A stretch of 64,000 nt of DNA from Paracoccaceae bacterium (GTDB lineage: Bacteria; Pseudomonadota; Alphaproteobacteria; Rhodobacterales; Rhodobacteraceae). Shown here piece by piece: positions 27,051 to 37,743 of this stretch. How positions within the stretch are numbered: the first letter of the stretch is position 1; every line of letters begins with the position of its first letter. Location: positions 186,001 to 250,000 of the forward strand of contig JAFIEO010000039.1 of NCBI GenBank assembly GCA_020832445.1, given 5' to 3'. Made by a program: the position numbers and the translations under genes. The notes beneath the pieces were generated by a model. That model was not told the origin of the DNA. It did no database searches and worked only from the letters and a program-made list of their open reading frames with translations.

Positions 27051-28195
27051 GATGGCAACCTTGGTCTGTGAATATGCGCGGATTGAACCAACCCGAATGC
27101 GACCATCAGCACGATCATTGCAGACCCCCCGAAGGACACCAATGGCAACGGCACCCCCACCACAGGCGCAAGCCCCATGACCATGGCCATATTCACGGCA
27201 AAATACAAAAAGAACGTGCCCACCACCCCGATCACCAGCAATGCCCCGAACCGGCTGGTCGTGCGAAAGGCCGTCAGCAGGCAAAACCCGATGATCATAA
27301 GATACAGCACCAGAAGCGACGCGGCGCCCACAAATCCGAATTCTTCTGCCAGCGTTGTGAAAATGAAATCGGTGTGTTTTTCAGGCAGGAAATTCAGCCG
27401 CGCCTGCGTGCCTTCCATGAAACCCCGCCCGGACCACCCGCCGGACCCCAGTGCAATCATCGACTGGTTGATGTGATAGCCCGCGCCCAACGGGTCAAGC
27501 GAGGGGTCAAGGAAGGAATCTATGCGCCGGTACTGGTAATCCTTCAGGATTTGCCAATCCGTCCCGCGCGATGACATAACGGCACTAACTCCGGCAACCA
27601 TGCTGCCAATCAGTGCCGCAAAATAGGCCCAATGCACCCCTGCGGCAAAAATCACCACACCGCCGCCCAGTGTCAGCAAAAGCGCCGTGCCCAGATCAGG
27701 CTGGCGCAGCACCAGAAGCGCCGGAACGGCGGCAATCAGAATGCCCAGCACCACCCATAGCGGATGCGAGACTTTCTTGATGTTCAGCCAGTCGTAATAG
27801 GCCGCCAGCGCCAGAATTGTGGTGATCTTGGCCAGTTCGGACGGTTGCAACCGCAAGGGGCCGACAACCAGCCAGCGTTTCGCGCCCATGCCGATTGTCC
27901 CGAAAAATTCGACCCCCAGCAGCAGCAGGAGAGATACGACATATGCAACCCCCGCAATGGAGCGCCAGAACCACAGCGGCACGAACCCGATTGCCAGCAT
28001 CAAAAGAACGCCAATGCCGAAGCGGCGCATCTGCGGGTCCATCCAAAGCTGCGCATTCCCGCCGGCAACCGAATACAGCATGACAAACCCGTAGCATGCG
28101 ACAGCCACAAGCAAGACCACTAGCGGCCAGTTCACATACAGCACTTTCGCCAGCCCCGACGGCATGCGCTTGGTGTTGTATTCAAGATAACTCAT
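27047..28195 (-). CDS. rodA: SEDS peptidoglycan glycosyltransferase
   Basis: Rod-complex glycan polymerase of the SEDS family, 382 residues and about ten membrane helices. Conserved segments include WLVVGPLRLQPSELAKI, PDLGTALLL, SFLDPSLDPLGAGYHINQS, HTDFIFTTLAEEFGFVGA and LPLVSFGGSAMIVLM. The aspartate in LRQPDLGTALL is the proposed catalytic residue region. It works with the class B PBP2 encoded immediately upstream, whose stop overlaps the rodA start. Confidence 0.95.
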   Translation of the reverse strand: MSYLEYNTKRMPSGLAKVLYVNWPLVVLLVAVACYGFVMLYSVAGGNAQLWMDPQMRRFGIGVLLMLAIGFVPLWFWRSIAGVAYVVSLLLLLGVEFFGTIGMGAKRWLVVGPLRLQPSELAKITTILALAAYYDWLNIKKVSHPLWVVLGILIAAVPALLVLRQPDLGTALLLTLGGGVVIFAAGVHWAYFAALIGSMVAGVSAVMSSRGTDWQILKDYQYRRIDSFLDPSLDPLGAGYHINQSMIALGSGGWSGRGFMEGTQARLNFLPEKHTDFIFTTLAEEFGFVGAASLLVLYLMIIGFCLLTAFRTTSRFGALLVIGVVGTFFLYFAVNMAMVMGLAPVVGVPLPLVSFGGSAMIVLMVAFGLVQSAHIHRPRLPS

Positions 28196-30129
28196 GCGCG
28201 GCTTATCCGTAAAAGCTGCGGGTCACGCAGGCGTTCTTCCAGTTCGATCTGTTCGGCGCGGATGCGGTTGCGCTGCGGGGAGGGATAGGCCGATAGCGGC
28301 GGTATGCCGTCATTCAGCGCAGCAAGCGTGATGTCGCGCCCGATGGGGGCCGCCGCGGACGAGCCGCCGCCCCCATGTTCGATGACGATGGCCACGGCAA
28401 TGCGCGGGGCCTCGACCGGGGCATAGTTTACAAACAATGCGTGGTTGCGCCGGTTCCATGGCAGGTCACTTTGCTGGCGTATGCCCGCATCACGTTCCGC
28501 GCGCGTAATCGAGAAAACCTGACTCGTGCCGGTTTTGCCTGCCATTTCCTGACCTTCTGCCACCACACGCGACGAATAGGCCGTGCCGCGCGCATGGTTG
28601 ACAGTATCAAACATGCCACGACGGATCATGCGCAACCATTCAGGGCGCAGGTCCAGCGACGCGGCCTGTGGTTCGGCCTGATCCAGCGGGTCACGCAGCA
28701 ACCGGGGCAGAATGGCCTTGTTGGTGGCAAGCCGCGCGGTCATCACGGCCAGTTGCAGCGGTGTGGACAACACAAACCCCTGCCCGATAGAGGCATTGAC
28801 CGTATCGCCAATGCGCCATTCTTCATTGCGGTTGCGCCGTTTCCAGTCCCGTGTGGGGTTCAGCCCCCCGGCCATTGACGGAATTGGCAGATCATAGCGT
28901 ATGCCAAGGCCCAGACGTTCGGACATGGCGTTGATGCGGTCGATGCCACAGCGCTGTGACATTTCATAGAAATACACATCACAGCTTTCCGACAGCGCGG
29001 ACACAAGGCCCACGCGCCCATGCCCGCCGCGCCGCCAGCAATGGAAACGGTTGCCCGACACATCCATATGGCCGGGGCAGAACACGCGTTCCTCGCCATC
29101 TGTTTCGCCTGCTTCCAGTGCGGCAAGGGCCGTTACCATCTTGAAAGTGGACCCCGGCGGATACATGCCCTGAACGGTTTTGTTCAGCAGCGGGCGATAT
29201 TCATCTTCCAGCAGGCCATTGAAATCGGTGGTGGAAATGCCGCGCACAAACAGGTTGCCGTCAAAGCTGGGGGCGGATGCCAGTGCCAGAATATCGCCGG
29301 TTGCCGTGTCCATGACCACCGCCGCGCCACTTTGGCCTTGCATGCGTTGCAGGGCGTAATTTTGCAGCCGCGCATCAATCGTCATATGCACATTGCCGCC
29401 CGGTTGCCCTTCGGCGCGATCCAGTTCACGCATGACACGGCCAACGGCGTTCACTTCCACACGTTGCGAACCGGCGGTGCCGCGCAGCCGGTCTTCCATG
29501 GCGCGTTCCACGCCGCTTTTGCCGATCTGGAATCGCGGGATCATCAGCACCGGATCAGGCGCTTCCAGCGCTTCCAGATCACGGTCGGACACAGGGCCGA
29601 CATAGCCCACGACATGGGCCATATCCTCGCGCAGCGGATAGGCGCGCGACAGGCCCATTTCGGGCGTCACCCCCGGAAGCGCAGGCGCGTTACTTGCAAT
29701 GCGGCTGATCTCCTCCCAACTCAGGCGTTCGGCAACCGTGACCGGCACAAAGGGGCGGTGGCGCAGCAAATCGCGCCGCGCGCGTTCCAGATCATCCTCG
29801 CTTAGTGGTATCAGCTGTGACAGCCGGTCCAGAACAAGGTCGATATCACCTGCATCATCGCGTTTGATCACCACACGGTAATTCTGTTCATTGCCCGCCA
29901 GCAACACGCCGTTGCGGTCAAAAATCAAACCGCGCGTGGGCGGCAGCAGGCGCAGGTTAATGCGGTTTTCTTCGGCCAGCAGGTGAAACTGTTCGGACTG
30001 CATAAGCTGCATATCACGCAAGCGCCACGCAAGCGCGCCTGCAAATGCCAGCTGCGCACCGCCCAGGATCAGCCCGCGGCGCGTGATTATCCTTTGGCTA
30101 AGTTCCTTGTCGCGATCCGTGCGTTTCAC
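28192..30129 (-). CDS. mrdA: Penicillin-binding protein 2 (peptidoglycan transpeptidase)
   Basis: Class B PBP that cross-links peptidoglycan in the elongasome. The 645-residue protein has one N-terminal membrane anchor (LILGGAQLAFAGALAWRL), the pedestal domain with TRGLIFDRNGVLLA, and a transpeptidase domain. The acylated serine is S327 in YPPGSTFK, with K330; the KTG motif is in MAGKTGTSQV. It starts overlapping the mreD stop (ATGA) and its own stop overlaps rodA. Confidence 0.95.
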   Translation of the reverse strand: MKRTDRDKELSQRIITRRGLILGGAQLAFAGALAWRLRDMQLMQSEQFHLLAEENRINLRLLPPTRGLIFDRNGVLLAGNEQNYRVVIKRDDAGDIDLVLDRLSQLIPLSEDDLERARRDLLRHRPFVPVTVAERLSWEEISRIASNAPALPGVTPEMGLSRAYPLREDMAHVVGYVGPVSDRDLEALEAPDPVLMIPRFQIGKSGVERAMEDRLRGTAGSQRVEVNAVGRVMRELDRAEGQPGGNVHMTIDARLQNYALQRMQGQSGAAVVMDTATGDILALASAPSFDGNLFVRGISTTDFNGLLEDEYRPLLNKTVQGMYPPGSTFKMVTALAALEAGETDGEERVFCPGHMDVSGNRFHCWRRGGHGRVGLVSALSESCDVYFYEMSQRCGIDRINAMSERLGLGIRYDLPIPSMAGGLNPTRDWKRRNRNEEWRIGDTVNASIGQGFVLSTPLQLAVMTARLATNKAILPRLLRDPLDQAEPQAASLDLRPEWLRMIRRGMFDTVNHARGTAYSSRVVAEGQEMAGKTGTSQVFSITRAERDAGIRQQSDLPWNRRNHALFVNYAPVEAPRIAVAIVIEHGGGGSSAAAPIGRDITLAALNDGIPPLSAYPSPQRNRIRAEQIELEERLRDPQLLRISRA

Positions 30130-30710
30130 AATTTCTGTCCCAGAACATCCACCTCGCCTGTCGCCGGTTTGCGCAGCTTCAACACATAATGCAAGACCAC
30201 TACGACAGCAGGATACGCCAGAACTGTGCCCAGAAACTGCGCAAAGCTCAAGTCAAGCGGGGCGTTTGGCATCATCACAATCGCGAGCAGGGCGCGATTT
30301 GCCAGAAACATTGTCAGCATCAACCCGAACACAATGGCATATTCCAGCCAGAACCCGAACCCGCGCAGCAAGCCCGCACGGGTGCGCAGAAATTCCGTCG
30401 CCAACAAAACAACCAGCGCCCACAGGCCGGGGGGGCGCAGCAACAACAGATCCTCGAACAGGAAATATGCCGCGATAACGGGTGCAGGCAGCAAATCAGG
30501 ACGCCGCACGATCCATGCCAATGTCAGACACAGCAAAAAATCCGGCGCGGGCCAGTCGCGGGCCGACAGCCCAAACAGCCCGCCCGTGGAACCGGATGCG
30601 GCGGCGCCATAGTCCTGCATTGGCAAAAGCCGCAAAAACGTGACCAGCGCCGCAAGCCCCAAAAACAGTGCGACATACAGCGCTTTTCTGGCGGGGCGGC
30701 GGTTACTCAT
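30126..30710 (-). CDS. mreD: Rod shape-determining protein MreD
   Basis: A small polytopic membrane protein (194 residues, five or six helices) lying between mreC and mrdA, which is the expected position for MreD. Similarity is low as usual for MreD; the LLCLTLAWIVRRPDLLPAPVIAAYFLFEDLLLLRPPG block matches the family. The start at 30710 (MSNRRPARKALY) overlaps the last bases of mreC. The downstream ATGA junction couples it to mrdA. Confidence 0.88.
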   Translation of the reverse strand: MSNRRPARKALYVALFLGLAALVTFLRLLPMQDYGAAASGSTGGLFGLSARDWPAPDFLLCLTLAWIVRRPDLLPAPVIAAYFLFEDLLLLRPPGLWALVVLLATEFLRTRAGLLRGFGFWLEYAIVFGLMLTMFLANRALLAIVMMPNAPLDLSFAQFLGTVLAYPAVVVVLHYVLKLRKPATGEVDVLGQKL

Positions 30711-31638
30711 CAGGCGGGCTTTCGATATTCGGCCCTTGCGGCAAGACCACATCCCCCGGCAAATCCGGCGCGGGGGGGATGTCGGGAACGATCAGGCTGC
30801 CGGTATCAACGATACTCTCGACCGGGCGGGAACGCATCACGCGCAGGAATTCCAGCCGCCCGTAATCGGCGGCAAGGCGCACCCGCAACCTGCGGTCCCG
30901 TGCCTGGACAACTTCGCCAATCAGTAACCCCGCCGGAAACACGCCACCGTCATCGGAACTTATAACACGGTCGCCAGGGCGCAATTCATCAGGTGTTTCA
31001 ATGAATTCCAGCAGCGGATAGGATGAATTGTCGCCCGACAACATGGCCCGTTGCCCCGATGGCTGAATCAGCACCGGAACCGAACTTGCGGTATCCGTGA
31101 GCAGCACCACCCGCGATGTCCGGTTGCCGACACCCGCGATCCGGCCTGCAAGCCCAAGGCCATCCATCACCGCCCAGCCATCGTGAACGCCGTCGCGCGC
31201 GCCCACATTCAGCAGCACAGACCGCCGGAATGGCGATCCGCCATCCGCCATCACAACCCCTGTCACATGGGTCAGTTGCGGATCAATACGCACCTGATTC
31301 AGATCCAGCAGCTGGGCATTGCGCTGTTCCAGCTGCAAGGCCGCTTCGCGCCATGCGCGCATTTGTTGCAATTCGCGGCGCAATTCCTGATTCTGTTCCA
31401 CGATACGGGCATAGGATTGCAGGTTCTCCAGCATACCCGCAACCCGCGTCACAGGGCGCATGGCCCAGTCGAAAGACGGCACAATACGGTCGATCAGGTC
31501 CGTGCGCACCTGTTCCACCCTTGGGCTGTCAATGCGCCAGACCAGAAAAACAAGTGTCAGGAACAGAACCATAGCCCCGATCAGGATACGCCTGACAGGG
31601 CGGATATAATCTTGGTCTGTCTGACGTTCGGATGCCAA
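30703..31638 (-). CDS. mreC: Rod shape-determining protein MreC
   Basis: Bitopic scaffold of the elongasome. The 311 residues contain an N-terminal membrane helix (ILIGAMVLFLTLVFLVW), a coiled coil around residues 70-105 (VEQNQELRRELQQMRAWREAAL), and two beta-barrel domains with SVLLNVGARDGVHDGWAVMD and VGNRTSRVVLLTDTASSVPV. A Pro-rich C-terminal tail ends the protein. It is 25 bases downstream of mreB. Confidence 0.94.
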   Translation of the reverse strand: MASERQTDQDYIRPVRRILIGAMVLFLTLVFLVWRIDSPRVEQVRTDLIDRIVPSFDWAMRPVTRVAGMLENLQSYARIVEQNQELRRELQQMRAWREAALQLEQRNAQLLDLNQVRIDPQLTHVTGVVMADGGSPFRRSVLLNVGARDGVHDGWAVMDGLGLAGRIAGVGNRTSRVVLLTDTASSVPVLIQPSGQRAMLSGDNSSYPLLEFIETPDELRPGDRVISSDDGGVFPAGLLIGEVVQARDRRLRVRLAADYGRLEFLRVMRSRPVESIVDTGSLIVPDIPPAPDLPGDVVLPQGPNIESPPDE

Positions 31639-31663
31639 AGTTCAAGCCCGGCCTGTTGCGGCG

Positions 31664-32767
<1,104 letters not shown>

Positions 32768-32914
32768 TTATAGGGCGGGGCAGGGCACGCGGTAAAGGGG
32801 GTGAGATCGCAAGATAAGCGGGAATTGGCCGCGATTTCAGCACAAAGCCGCGATTTCAGGGCGGGCCGGGTGCTTTGTGCCCCGATGCCCGCCCTTATGT
32901 TCCGGTGGTGCAGC

Positions 32915-34480
32915 CTAGCTTGCGCTGCTCATCAAGGCGGACAGATTGCCGCGATGGCGGTGCAACACCATGCGATTAAGTGCATTTACATAGGCTTTCG
33001 CGGACGCCACGACCGTATCAGTGTCAGATGACTGTCCCGTAAACACGATACCGTCCTGCGCCAGCCGAACGCTGACCGTGGCCTGTGCATCGGTGCCTTC
33101 GGTGACGGCATGCACCTGATACAATTCCAGACGGGCCTCATGTTCAAACAGCATCTTGACCGCATTGAAGGTCGCGTCCACCGGGCCGTCGCCGGTGGCG
33201 TCGATGAATTTTTCAACCCCGCCGATGGACAGTGTCAGTTCCGCTTCCTGCGGTCCGTCGGTGCCGCAGACCACGCGCAGTTTGCGCACTTGCAGATAGG
33301 CATCTTCGTCATTCAGGCTGGCTTCTGCCATCAGCGCGATCAGGTCGTCGTCATAGACTTCCTTCTTGCGGTCGGCCAGCGCCTTGAAGCGCACAAACAC
33401 GTCCTTCAACTGGTTGTCGCCCAATTCATAACCCAGTTCCGACAGTTTTGCGCGCAGTGCCGCGCGGCCCGAATGCTTGCCCATCACCAGATTGGTGGCC
33501 GCCAATCCGATATCTTCGGGGCGCATGATCTCGAACGTTTCTTTGTTCTTCAGCATGCCATCCTGATGAATGCCCGATTCATGCGCAAACGCGTTCTTGC
33601 CGACCACAGCCTTGTTAAACTGCACCGGAAAGCCAGACACGGCCGCGACCATGCGCGAAATACCCATGATCTTGGTTGTGTCAATGCCGGTGCGGTAGGG
33701 CAGAATGTCGTTGCGCACGCGCAGCGCCATGACAACCTCTTCCAGTGCCGTGTTACCCGCGCGTTCACCAAGCCCGTTGATCGTGCATTCGATCTGGCGC
33801 GCGCCCGCTTCGACGGCGGCCAGCGAATTGGCGGTCGCCATGCCAAGGTCGTTGTGGCAATGCGTGGCAAAGATAATTTCATCCGCGCCGGGCACGCGTT
33901 CCAGCAACATGGCGATCAGTTCGGCACTTTCGCGCGGATAGGTATAGCCCACTGTGTCGGGAATGTTGATGGTCGTGGCCCCTGCCTTGATGGCAGCTTC
34001 AACCACGCGGCACAGATAATCGCGTTCGGTGCGCGTGGCGTCCATGGGCGACCATTGCACATCTTCGCACAGATTGCGCGCATGGCTGACCGTGTCATGA
34101 ATGCGCGCAACCATTGCGTCCTGATCCAGCGCGGTGATGTCACGGTGCAGCGGTGATGTGCCGATGAAGGTGTGAATGCGCGGGCGGGCGGCGTGTTTCA
34201 CGGCCTCCCAGCAGCGGTCGATATCATTCAGATTGGCGCGTGACAGGCCACAGATGACCGAATTGCGCGAATTCTTCGCGATTTCGCTGACGGCCTGAAA
34301 ATCCCCTTCGGATGCGATGGGAAAGCCTGCTTCGATAATATCGACACCCATTTCATCCAGCAGGGCAGCAATTTCCAGCTTTTCGCCATGGCTCATGGTG
34401 GCGCCGGGGGATTGCTCGCCATCGCGCAATGTTGTGTCGAAAATCAGGACATGGTCCTGCTTGGGGGCGGCTTGTGTCAT
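32915..34480 (-). CDS. leuA: 2-isopropylmalate synthase
   Basis: First enzyme of leucine biosynthesis, condensing acetyl-CoA with 2-oxoisovalerate. The 521-residue protein has the TIM barrel start IFDTTLRDGEQSPGATM, the metal His motif in FATHCHNDLGMATANS, and GLGERAGNTALEEVVMAL. The C-terminal LeuA dimer allosteric domain covers about residues 390-510 and confers leucine feedback. The gene is preceded by a leucine-rich leader peptide and attenuator-like hairpins, described separately, so leucine-dependent control is expected. Confidence 0.96.
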   Translation of the reverse strand: MTQAAPKQDHVLIFDTTLRDGEQSPGATMSHGEKLEIAALLDEMGVDIIEAGFPIASEGDFQAVSEIAKNSRNSVICGLSRANLNDIDRCWEAVKHAARPRIHTFIGTSPLHRDITALDQDAMVARIHDTVSHARNLCEDVQWSPMDATRTERDYLCRVVEAAIKAGATTINIPDTVGYTYPRESAELIAMLLERVPGADEIIFATHCHNDLGMATANSLAAVEAGARQIECTINGLGERAGNTALEEVVMALRVRNDILPYRTGIDTTKIMGISRMVAAVSGFPVQFNKAVVGKNAFAHESGIHQDGMLKNKETFEIMRPEDIGLAATNLVMGKHSGRAALRAKLSELGYELGDNQLKDVFVRFKALADRKKEVYDDDLIALMAEASLNDEDAYLQVRKLRVVCGTDGPQEAELTLSIGGVEKFIDATGDGPVDATFNAVKMLFEHEARLELYQVHAVTEGTDAQATVSVRLAQDGIVFTGQSSDTDTVVASAKAYVNALNRMVLHRHRGNLSALMSSAS

Positions 34481-34526
34481 CTGTATAGTCCTGTAACCGG
34501 AGAGATGTTGTATCTGATGCGTTTTC

Positions 34527-34577
34527 CGGGCGCTTGCAACCTCTGAGCGGCGCGCCCGTTCAGGACACGCTCAGAGG
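34527..34577 (-). promoter_or_regulatory. leuA attenuator-like mutually exclusive hairpins
   Basis: On the minus strand, stem A pairs CCTCTGAGC (34577-34569) with GCTCAGAGG (34548-34540). Stem B pairs CGGGCGC (34558-34552) with GCGCCCG (34533-34527). The right arm of A lies within the loop of B, so they cannot both form as simple hairpins. The leader peptide stop codon is inside the left arm of A, where a stalled ribosome would block A. No U-run follows B, so the output could be translational or Rho-dependent. Confidence 0.6.
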
Positions 34578-34648
34578 CCCCTAAGAAGAAGCAGGCCCGT
34601 TTGCAGGGGCAATGTCGGCAATGCCGCGATATGCTCGTTCAATGACAT
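34571..34648 (-). CDS. leuA leader peptide (25 residues, four consecutive Leu codons)
   Basis: A minus-strand frame starting MSLNEHIAALPTLP and ending GLLLLRGL-stop, just upstream of leuA. Nine of 25 residues are leucine, including the run CTG CTT CTT CTT immediately before the attenuator-like stem; CTT is rare in this GC-rich genome. Charged-tRNA-Leu shortage would stall ribosomes there. No good Shine-Dalgarno is seen. A TATAAC box lies 6 bases before the ATG with TTTTCA 17 bases further up, so the transcript may be leaderless. Confidence 0.65.
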   Translation of the reverse strand: MSLNEHIAALPTLPLQTGLLLLRGL

Positions 34649-34801
34649 GGTGGTGTTATACGCAGGATATATGCGGTTGAAAACCCCGAAACTGGCGTCA
34701 CTTTCGTGTAGGGGGCTTGCCCCAACAGCTTGACTTCATGCCCGCGCCCGCCCATGAAGCCTGCAACATATCAGGTAAATGACAATAATCGGATTGGACG
34801 A

Positions 34802-35590
34802 ATGGCAGCAAGTGACGGCAAGAAAGACGGCCTTTGGGAAAACGTGAAAACAATCGTTTACGCGTTGGTGATTGCAGGCCTGTTTCGCACATTGTTTTTC
34901 CAACCGTTCTGGATTCCGTCAGGGTCCATGAAGGAAACATTGCTGATCGGGGATTTTCTGTTCGTCAATAAGATGGCCTATGGCTATTCGCGCTATTCCT
35001 GCCCGTTTGGCGCATGCCCCATCACGGGGCGGCTGTTTGCGAATGATCCCGAACGCGGCGATATCGTTGTCTTTCGCCACCCCGGCACGGGCGCGGATTA
35101 CATCAAACGCCTGATCGGTTTGCCGGGCGACCGCGTGCAGATGCGTGATGGCATTCTGTATCTGAATGATGAAGCAGCGCCCCAGGAACCCGATGGTGAT
35201 TTTGCAGAAACCTATGAACGCCAGGGCAGCGCGGGCCAGTATCCGCGCTGCGCGAATGCGCCAGTGGGGCAGGGTGGCCAATGCCTGAAACCGCGTGCAA
35301 TTGAAACCTTGCCAAACGGTGTCAGCTATCCGGTGCTGAACATCTCGGACGGGGGGGCTGCGGACAATACGCCGGTGTTCACCGTGCCAGAAGGGCATTT
35401 CTTCTTCATGGGCGACAACCGCGACAATTCGCTGGACAGCCGCATGCCGCGCAGCGTGGGTGGTGTTGGCATGGTGCCGTTTGATCACCTGATCGGACGC
35501 GCGCGCCATGTCGTGTTTTCCGCCGAAGGACGTTCGCTGTTTTTCGTGTGGACATGGCGCAGTGATCGTTTCTTTGCGAGGTTGCAGTGA
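34802..35590 (+). CDS. lepB: Signal peptidase I
   Basis: Membrane-bound serine protease that removes signal peptides from exported proteins, 262 residues. One N-terminal membrane helix ([19 protein letters not shown]) precedes the catalytic Ser42 in PSGSM; the general base is Lys102 in [11 protein letters not shown]. The box E motif is [14 protein letters not shown]. An insert with several cysteines ([16 protein letters not shown]) resembles other alphaproteobacterial LepB. The ATG at 34802 (MAASDGKKD) is preferred over one at 34730. It is translationally coupled to rnc. Confidence 0.95.
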   Translation: MAASDGKKDGLWENVKTIVYALVIAGLFRTLFFQPFWIPSGSMKETLLIGDFLFVNKMAYGYSRYSCPFGACPITGRLFANDPERGDIVVFRHPGTGADYIKRLIGLPGDRVQMRDGILYLNDEAAPQEPDGDFAETYERQGSAGQYPRCANAPVGQGGQCLKPRAIETLPNGVSYPVLNISDGGAADNTPVFTVPEGHFFFMGDNRDNSLDSRMPRSVGGVGMVPFDHLIGRARHVVFSAEGRSLFFVWTWRSDRFFARLQ

Positions 35591-36273
35591 CACTGTCGAA
35601 AGAACTGCGCGCATTCAGTGCGCGCATCGGTCATGAGTTTTCCCGCCCCGAACTGCTGCGCCGCGCACTGACGCACCCGTCCATTTCATCGCCCTCGCGC
35701 CCTGACAACCAGCGGCTGGAATTTCTGGGCGACCGCGTGCTGGGCCTTGTGATGGCCGAAGCGCTGTTGCACGCAGATAAAGCGGCCAGCGAAGGGCAGC
35801 TTGCGCCGCGCTTCAATGCACTTGTGCGCAAGGAAGCCTGCGCAGACATCGCCCGCGACGTGGATCTGGGCGAGGTGCTGAAGCTGGGGCGGTCTGAAAT
35901 GCTGTCGGGGGGGCGGCGCAAGGAAGCGCTGCTGGCCGATGCCATGGAAGCCGTGATTGCCGCCGTCTATCTGGATGCGGGGTTTGACGCGGCGCGCGAC
36001 ATGGTGCTGCGCTTGTGGGGGGCGCGGATTGCCACTGTCAAGGACGACGCCCGCGATGCAAAGACCGCGTTGCAGGAATGGGCGCAGGCGCGCGGGCAGA
36101 CCCCGCCCGCCTATACCGAACGCGACCGCAGCGGCCCGCCCCATGCGCCGGTTTTCACCATTGAAGTGCAGCTGTCCGATGGCGTGGTTGCGCAAGCCAG
36201 CGCCGGTTCCAAACGACACGCAGAACAAAAAGCCGCGCAACTGCTTCTTGACCGGCTGGAGGGCCAGACATGA
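35587..36273 (+). CDS. rnc: Ribonuclease III
   Basis: Double-strand-specific endoribonuclease for rRNA and mRNA processing. The 228-residue protein has the signature [20 protein letters not shown] with the metal-binding Glu/Asp, a second acidic site in [18 protein letters not shown], and a C-terminal double-strand RNA-binding domain ([17 protein letters not shown] ... [16 protein letters not shown]). It starts with GTG overlapping the lepB stop (GTGA). Its stop overlaps the era start (ATGA). Confidence 0.96.
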   Translation: MTLSKELRAFSARIGHEFSRPELLRRALTHPSISSPSRPDNQRLEFLGDRVLGLVMAEALLHADKAASEGQLAPRFNALVRKEACADIARDVDLGEVLKLGRSEMLSGGRRKEALLADAMEAVIAAVYLDAGFDAARDMVLRLWGARIATVKDDARDAKTALQEWAQARGQTPPAYTERDRSGPPHAPVFTIEVQLSDGVVAQASAGSKRHAEQKAAQLLLDRLEGQT

Positions 36274-37223
36274 CCGATACATCTGATACTGCCACCACGC
36301 CGACCGACACACAGCCAACCCGCGCGGGGTTCATTGCCCTGATCGGTGAACCCAATGCAGGCAAATCCACCCTGACAAACCGCATGGTGGGCGCGAAGGT
36401 CAGCATTGTGACCCATAAGGTGCAGACCACCCGCACACGCATTCGCGGTGTGGCCATGGAAGGGGCGGCGCAACTGGTGTTTGTCGACACGCCCGGCCTG
36501 TTTCGTCCGCGCCGCAGGCTGGACCGCGCCATGGTGGCCGCTGCATGGGGCGGGGCCGCCGATGCCGATATCGTGGTGCTGCTGGTCGAGGCGCATCGCG
36601 GCATAACCGACGGCACACAGGCCATTCTTGATGCGCTGAAAGAGCGTATTTCGCCCAATCAGACGGTTGCACTTGCCATCAACAAGATTGACCGCGTCAA
36701 GGCAGAAGCCTTGCTTGCGCTGTCGGAAAAACTGAATGCGGCCTATCCCTTTGTCAAAACCTTCATGATCTCCGCCGAACGCGGGCATGGCGTGGATGAT
36801 CTGCGCCAATGGCTGGCCGAAACCCTGCCCGAAGGTCCGTGGCTTTACCCCGAAGACCAGATCGCGGATTTGCCGCTGCGCATGATCGCCGCCGAAATGA
36901 CGCGCGAGAAGCTGACCCTGCGCCTGCATGAAGAACTGCCCTATCAACTGACGGTCGAGACGGAAATGTGGACAGAGCGCAAGGATGGCTCGGTCCGGAT
37001 TGACCAGATAATCTATGTCATCCGCGACGGACATAAGGGCATTGTGCTGGGCAACAAGGGCGAAACCATCAAATCCATTTCACAAGCCGCCCGTGTCGAG
37101 ATTACGGAATTTCTGGGCCGTCCCGTGCATTTGTTCCTGCAAGTAAAAGTGCGTGAAAACTGGCTGGAAGAGGCCGCGCGCTATTCCGAAATGGGGCTGG
37201 ATTTCCGCGACGGCAATACATGA
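36270..37223 (+). CDS. era: GTPase Era
   Basis: Ribosome-assembly GTPase binding the 3' end of 16S rRNA, 317 residues. G1 is [12 protein letters not shown]2 region [13 protein letters not shown]3 VDTPGLF, G4 NKID. The C-terminal KH domain includes [22 protein letters not shown]. The lepB-rnc-era order is classical. Its last codon overlaps the DUF1491 gene. Confidence 0.97.
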   Translation: MTDTSDTATTPTDTQPTRAGFIALIGEPNAGKSTLTNRMVGAKVSIVTHKVQTTRTRIRGVAMEGAAQLVFVDTPGLFRPRRRLDRAMVAAAWGGAADADIVVLLVEAHRGITDGTQAILDALKERISPNQTVALAINKIDRVKAEALLALSEKLNAAYPFVKTFMISAERGHGVDDLRQWLAETLPEGPWLYPEDQIADLPLRMIAAEMTREKLTLRLHEELPYQLTVETEMWTERKDGSVRIDQIIYVIRDGHKGIVLGNKGETIKSISQAARVEITEFLGRPVHLFLQVKVRENWLEEAARYSEMGLDFRDGNT

Positions 37224-37546
37224 GTGCGCGGCTGGCATCCGGCATCTGGGTGTCTGCATATTTACGCCGCCTTCAGATTGACGGAATACCGGCCTATGTG
37301 ATCACCCGTGGCGACGACACCGCAGGCGCGGTGCTTGTCAAACTGGCATTGATGGACGGGACTGCGCGCGCCTATCAGCGCGGCTTCGACCTTAGCAGCG
37401 GGGCGCGTGTCTGGCAGGTGCTGGTTGAAGGACCGGAAGCCAGCGTTGACGAGGCGATATCGCGCCAGCGCAGTTTCGACCCTGACCTGTGGGTGATCGA
37501 GGTTGAGGACGCGCGCGGGCGCATCCTGCTGGAAGAAATGGAGTGA
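37220..37546 (+). CDS. DUF1491-family protein
   Basis: A 108-residue protein characteristic of alphaproteobacteria and commonly next to era. It begins [20 protein letters not shown] and has the acidic-aromatic end FDPDLWVIEVEDARGRILLEE. The predicted fold is mixed alpha/beta without catalytic motifs. It overlaps era by four bases (ATGA). The family has no known function; cotranscription with rnc and era may hint at RNA metabolism. Confidence 0.88.
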   Translation: MSARLASGIWVSAYLRRLQIDGIPAYVITRGDDTAGAVLVKLALMDGTARAYQRGFDLSSGARVWQVLVEGPEASVDEAISRQRSFDPDLWVIEVEDARGRILLEEME

Positions 37547-37552
37547 CGCACC

Positions 37553-37660
37553 TAGAGCATGTTGCTCAAAAGTGGGAACCGGTTTTAAGCTTCTCGAACA
37601 CGCGAAATCAATAAGTTAGAGCATGTCTCGTGAATGCGAATGAACGTGATATGCTCTAAA
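37553..37660. repeat. Alphaproteobacterial 'tagagcatg' palindromic repeats (two copies)
   Basis: TAGAGCATG starts a first degenerate unit at 37553 that contains GGGAACCGGTTTT. A second unit is bounded by the perfect inverted repeat TTAGAGCAT (37616-37624) and ATGCTCTAA (37651-37659). Similar elements are dispersed in many alphaproteobacterial genomes. A third copy follows the permease gene at 41901. Confidence 0.7.
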
Positions 37661-37684
37661 TTTTGCGATCTTTGATTTATAGAA

Positions 37685-37721
37685 TTTAAAGCGCTTGCAA
37701 TTTTATTTAATGCGCTTTAAA
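37685..37721. promoter_or_regulatory. LacI-family operator candidate
   Basis: TTTAAAGCGC (37685-37694) and GCGCTTTAAA (37712-37721) are a perfect 10-bp inverted repeat. The first arm contains the smaller palindrome AAGCGCTT, the classical LacI-family core. It lies just upstream of the regulator start at 37744, suggesting autoregulation. Confidence 0.6.
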
Positions 37722-37743
37722 TCACCTCTCATCGGAGGGAAGC

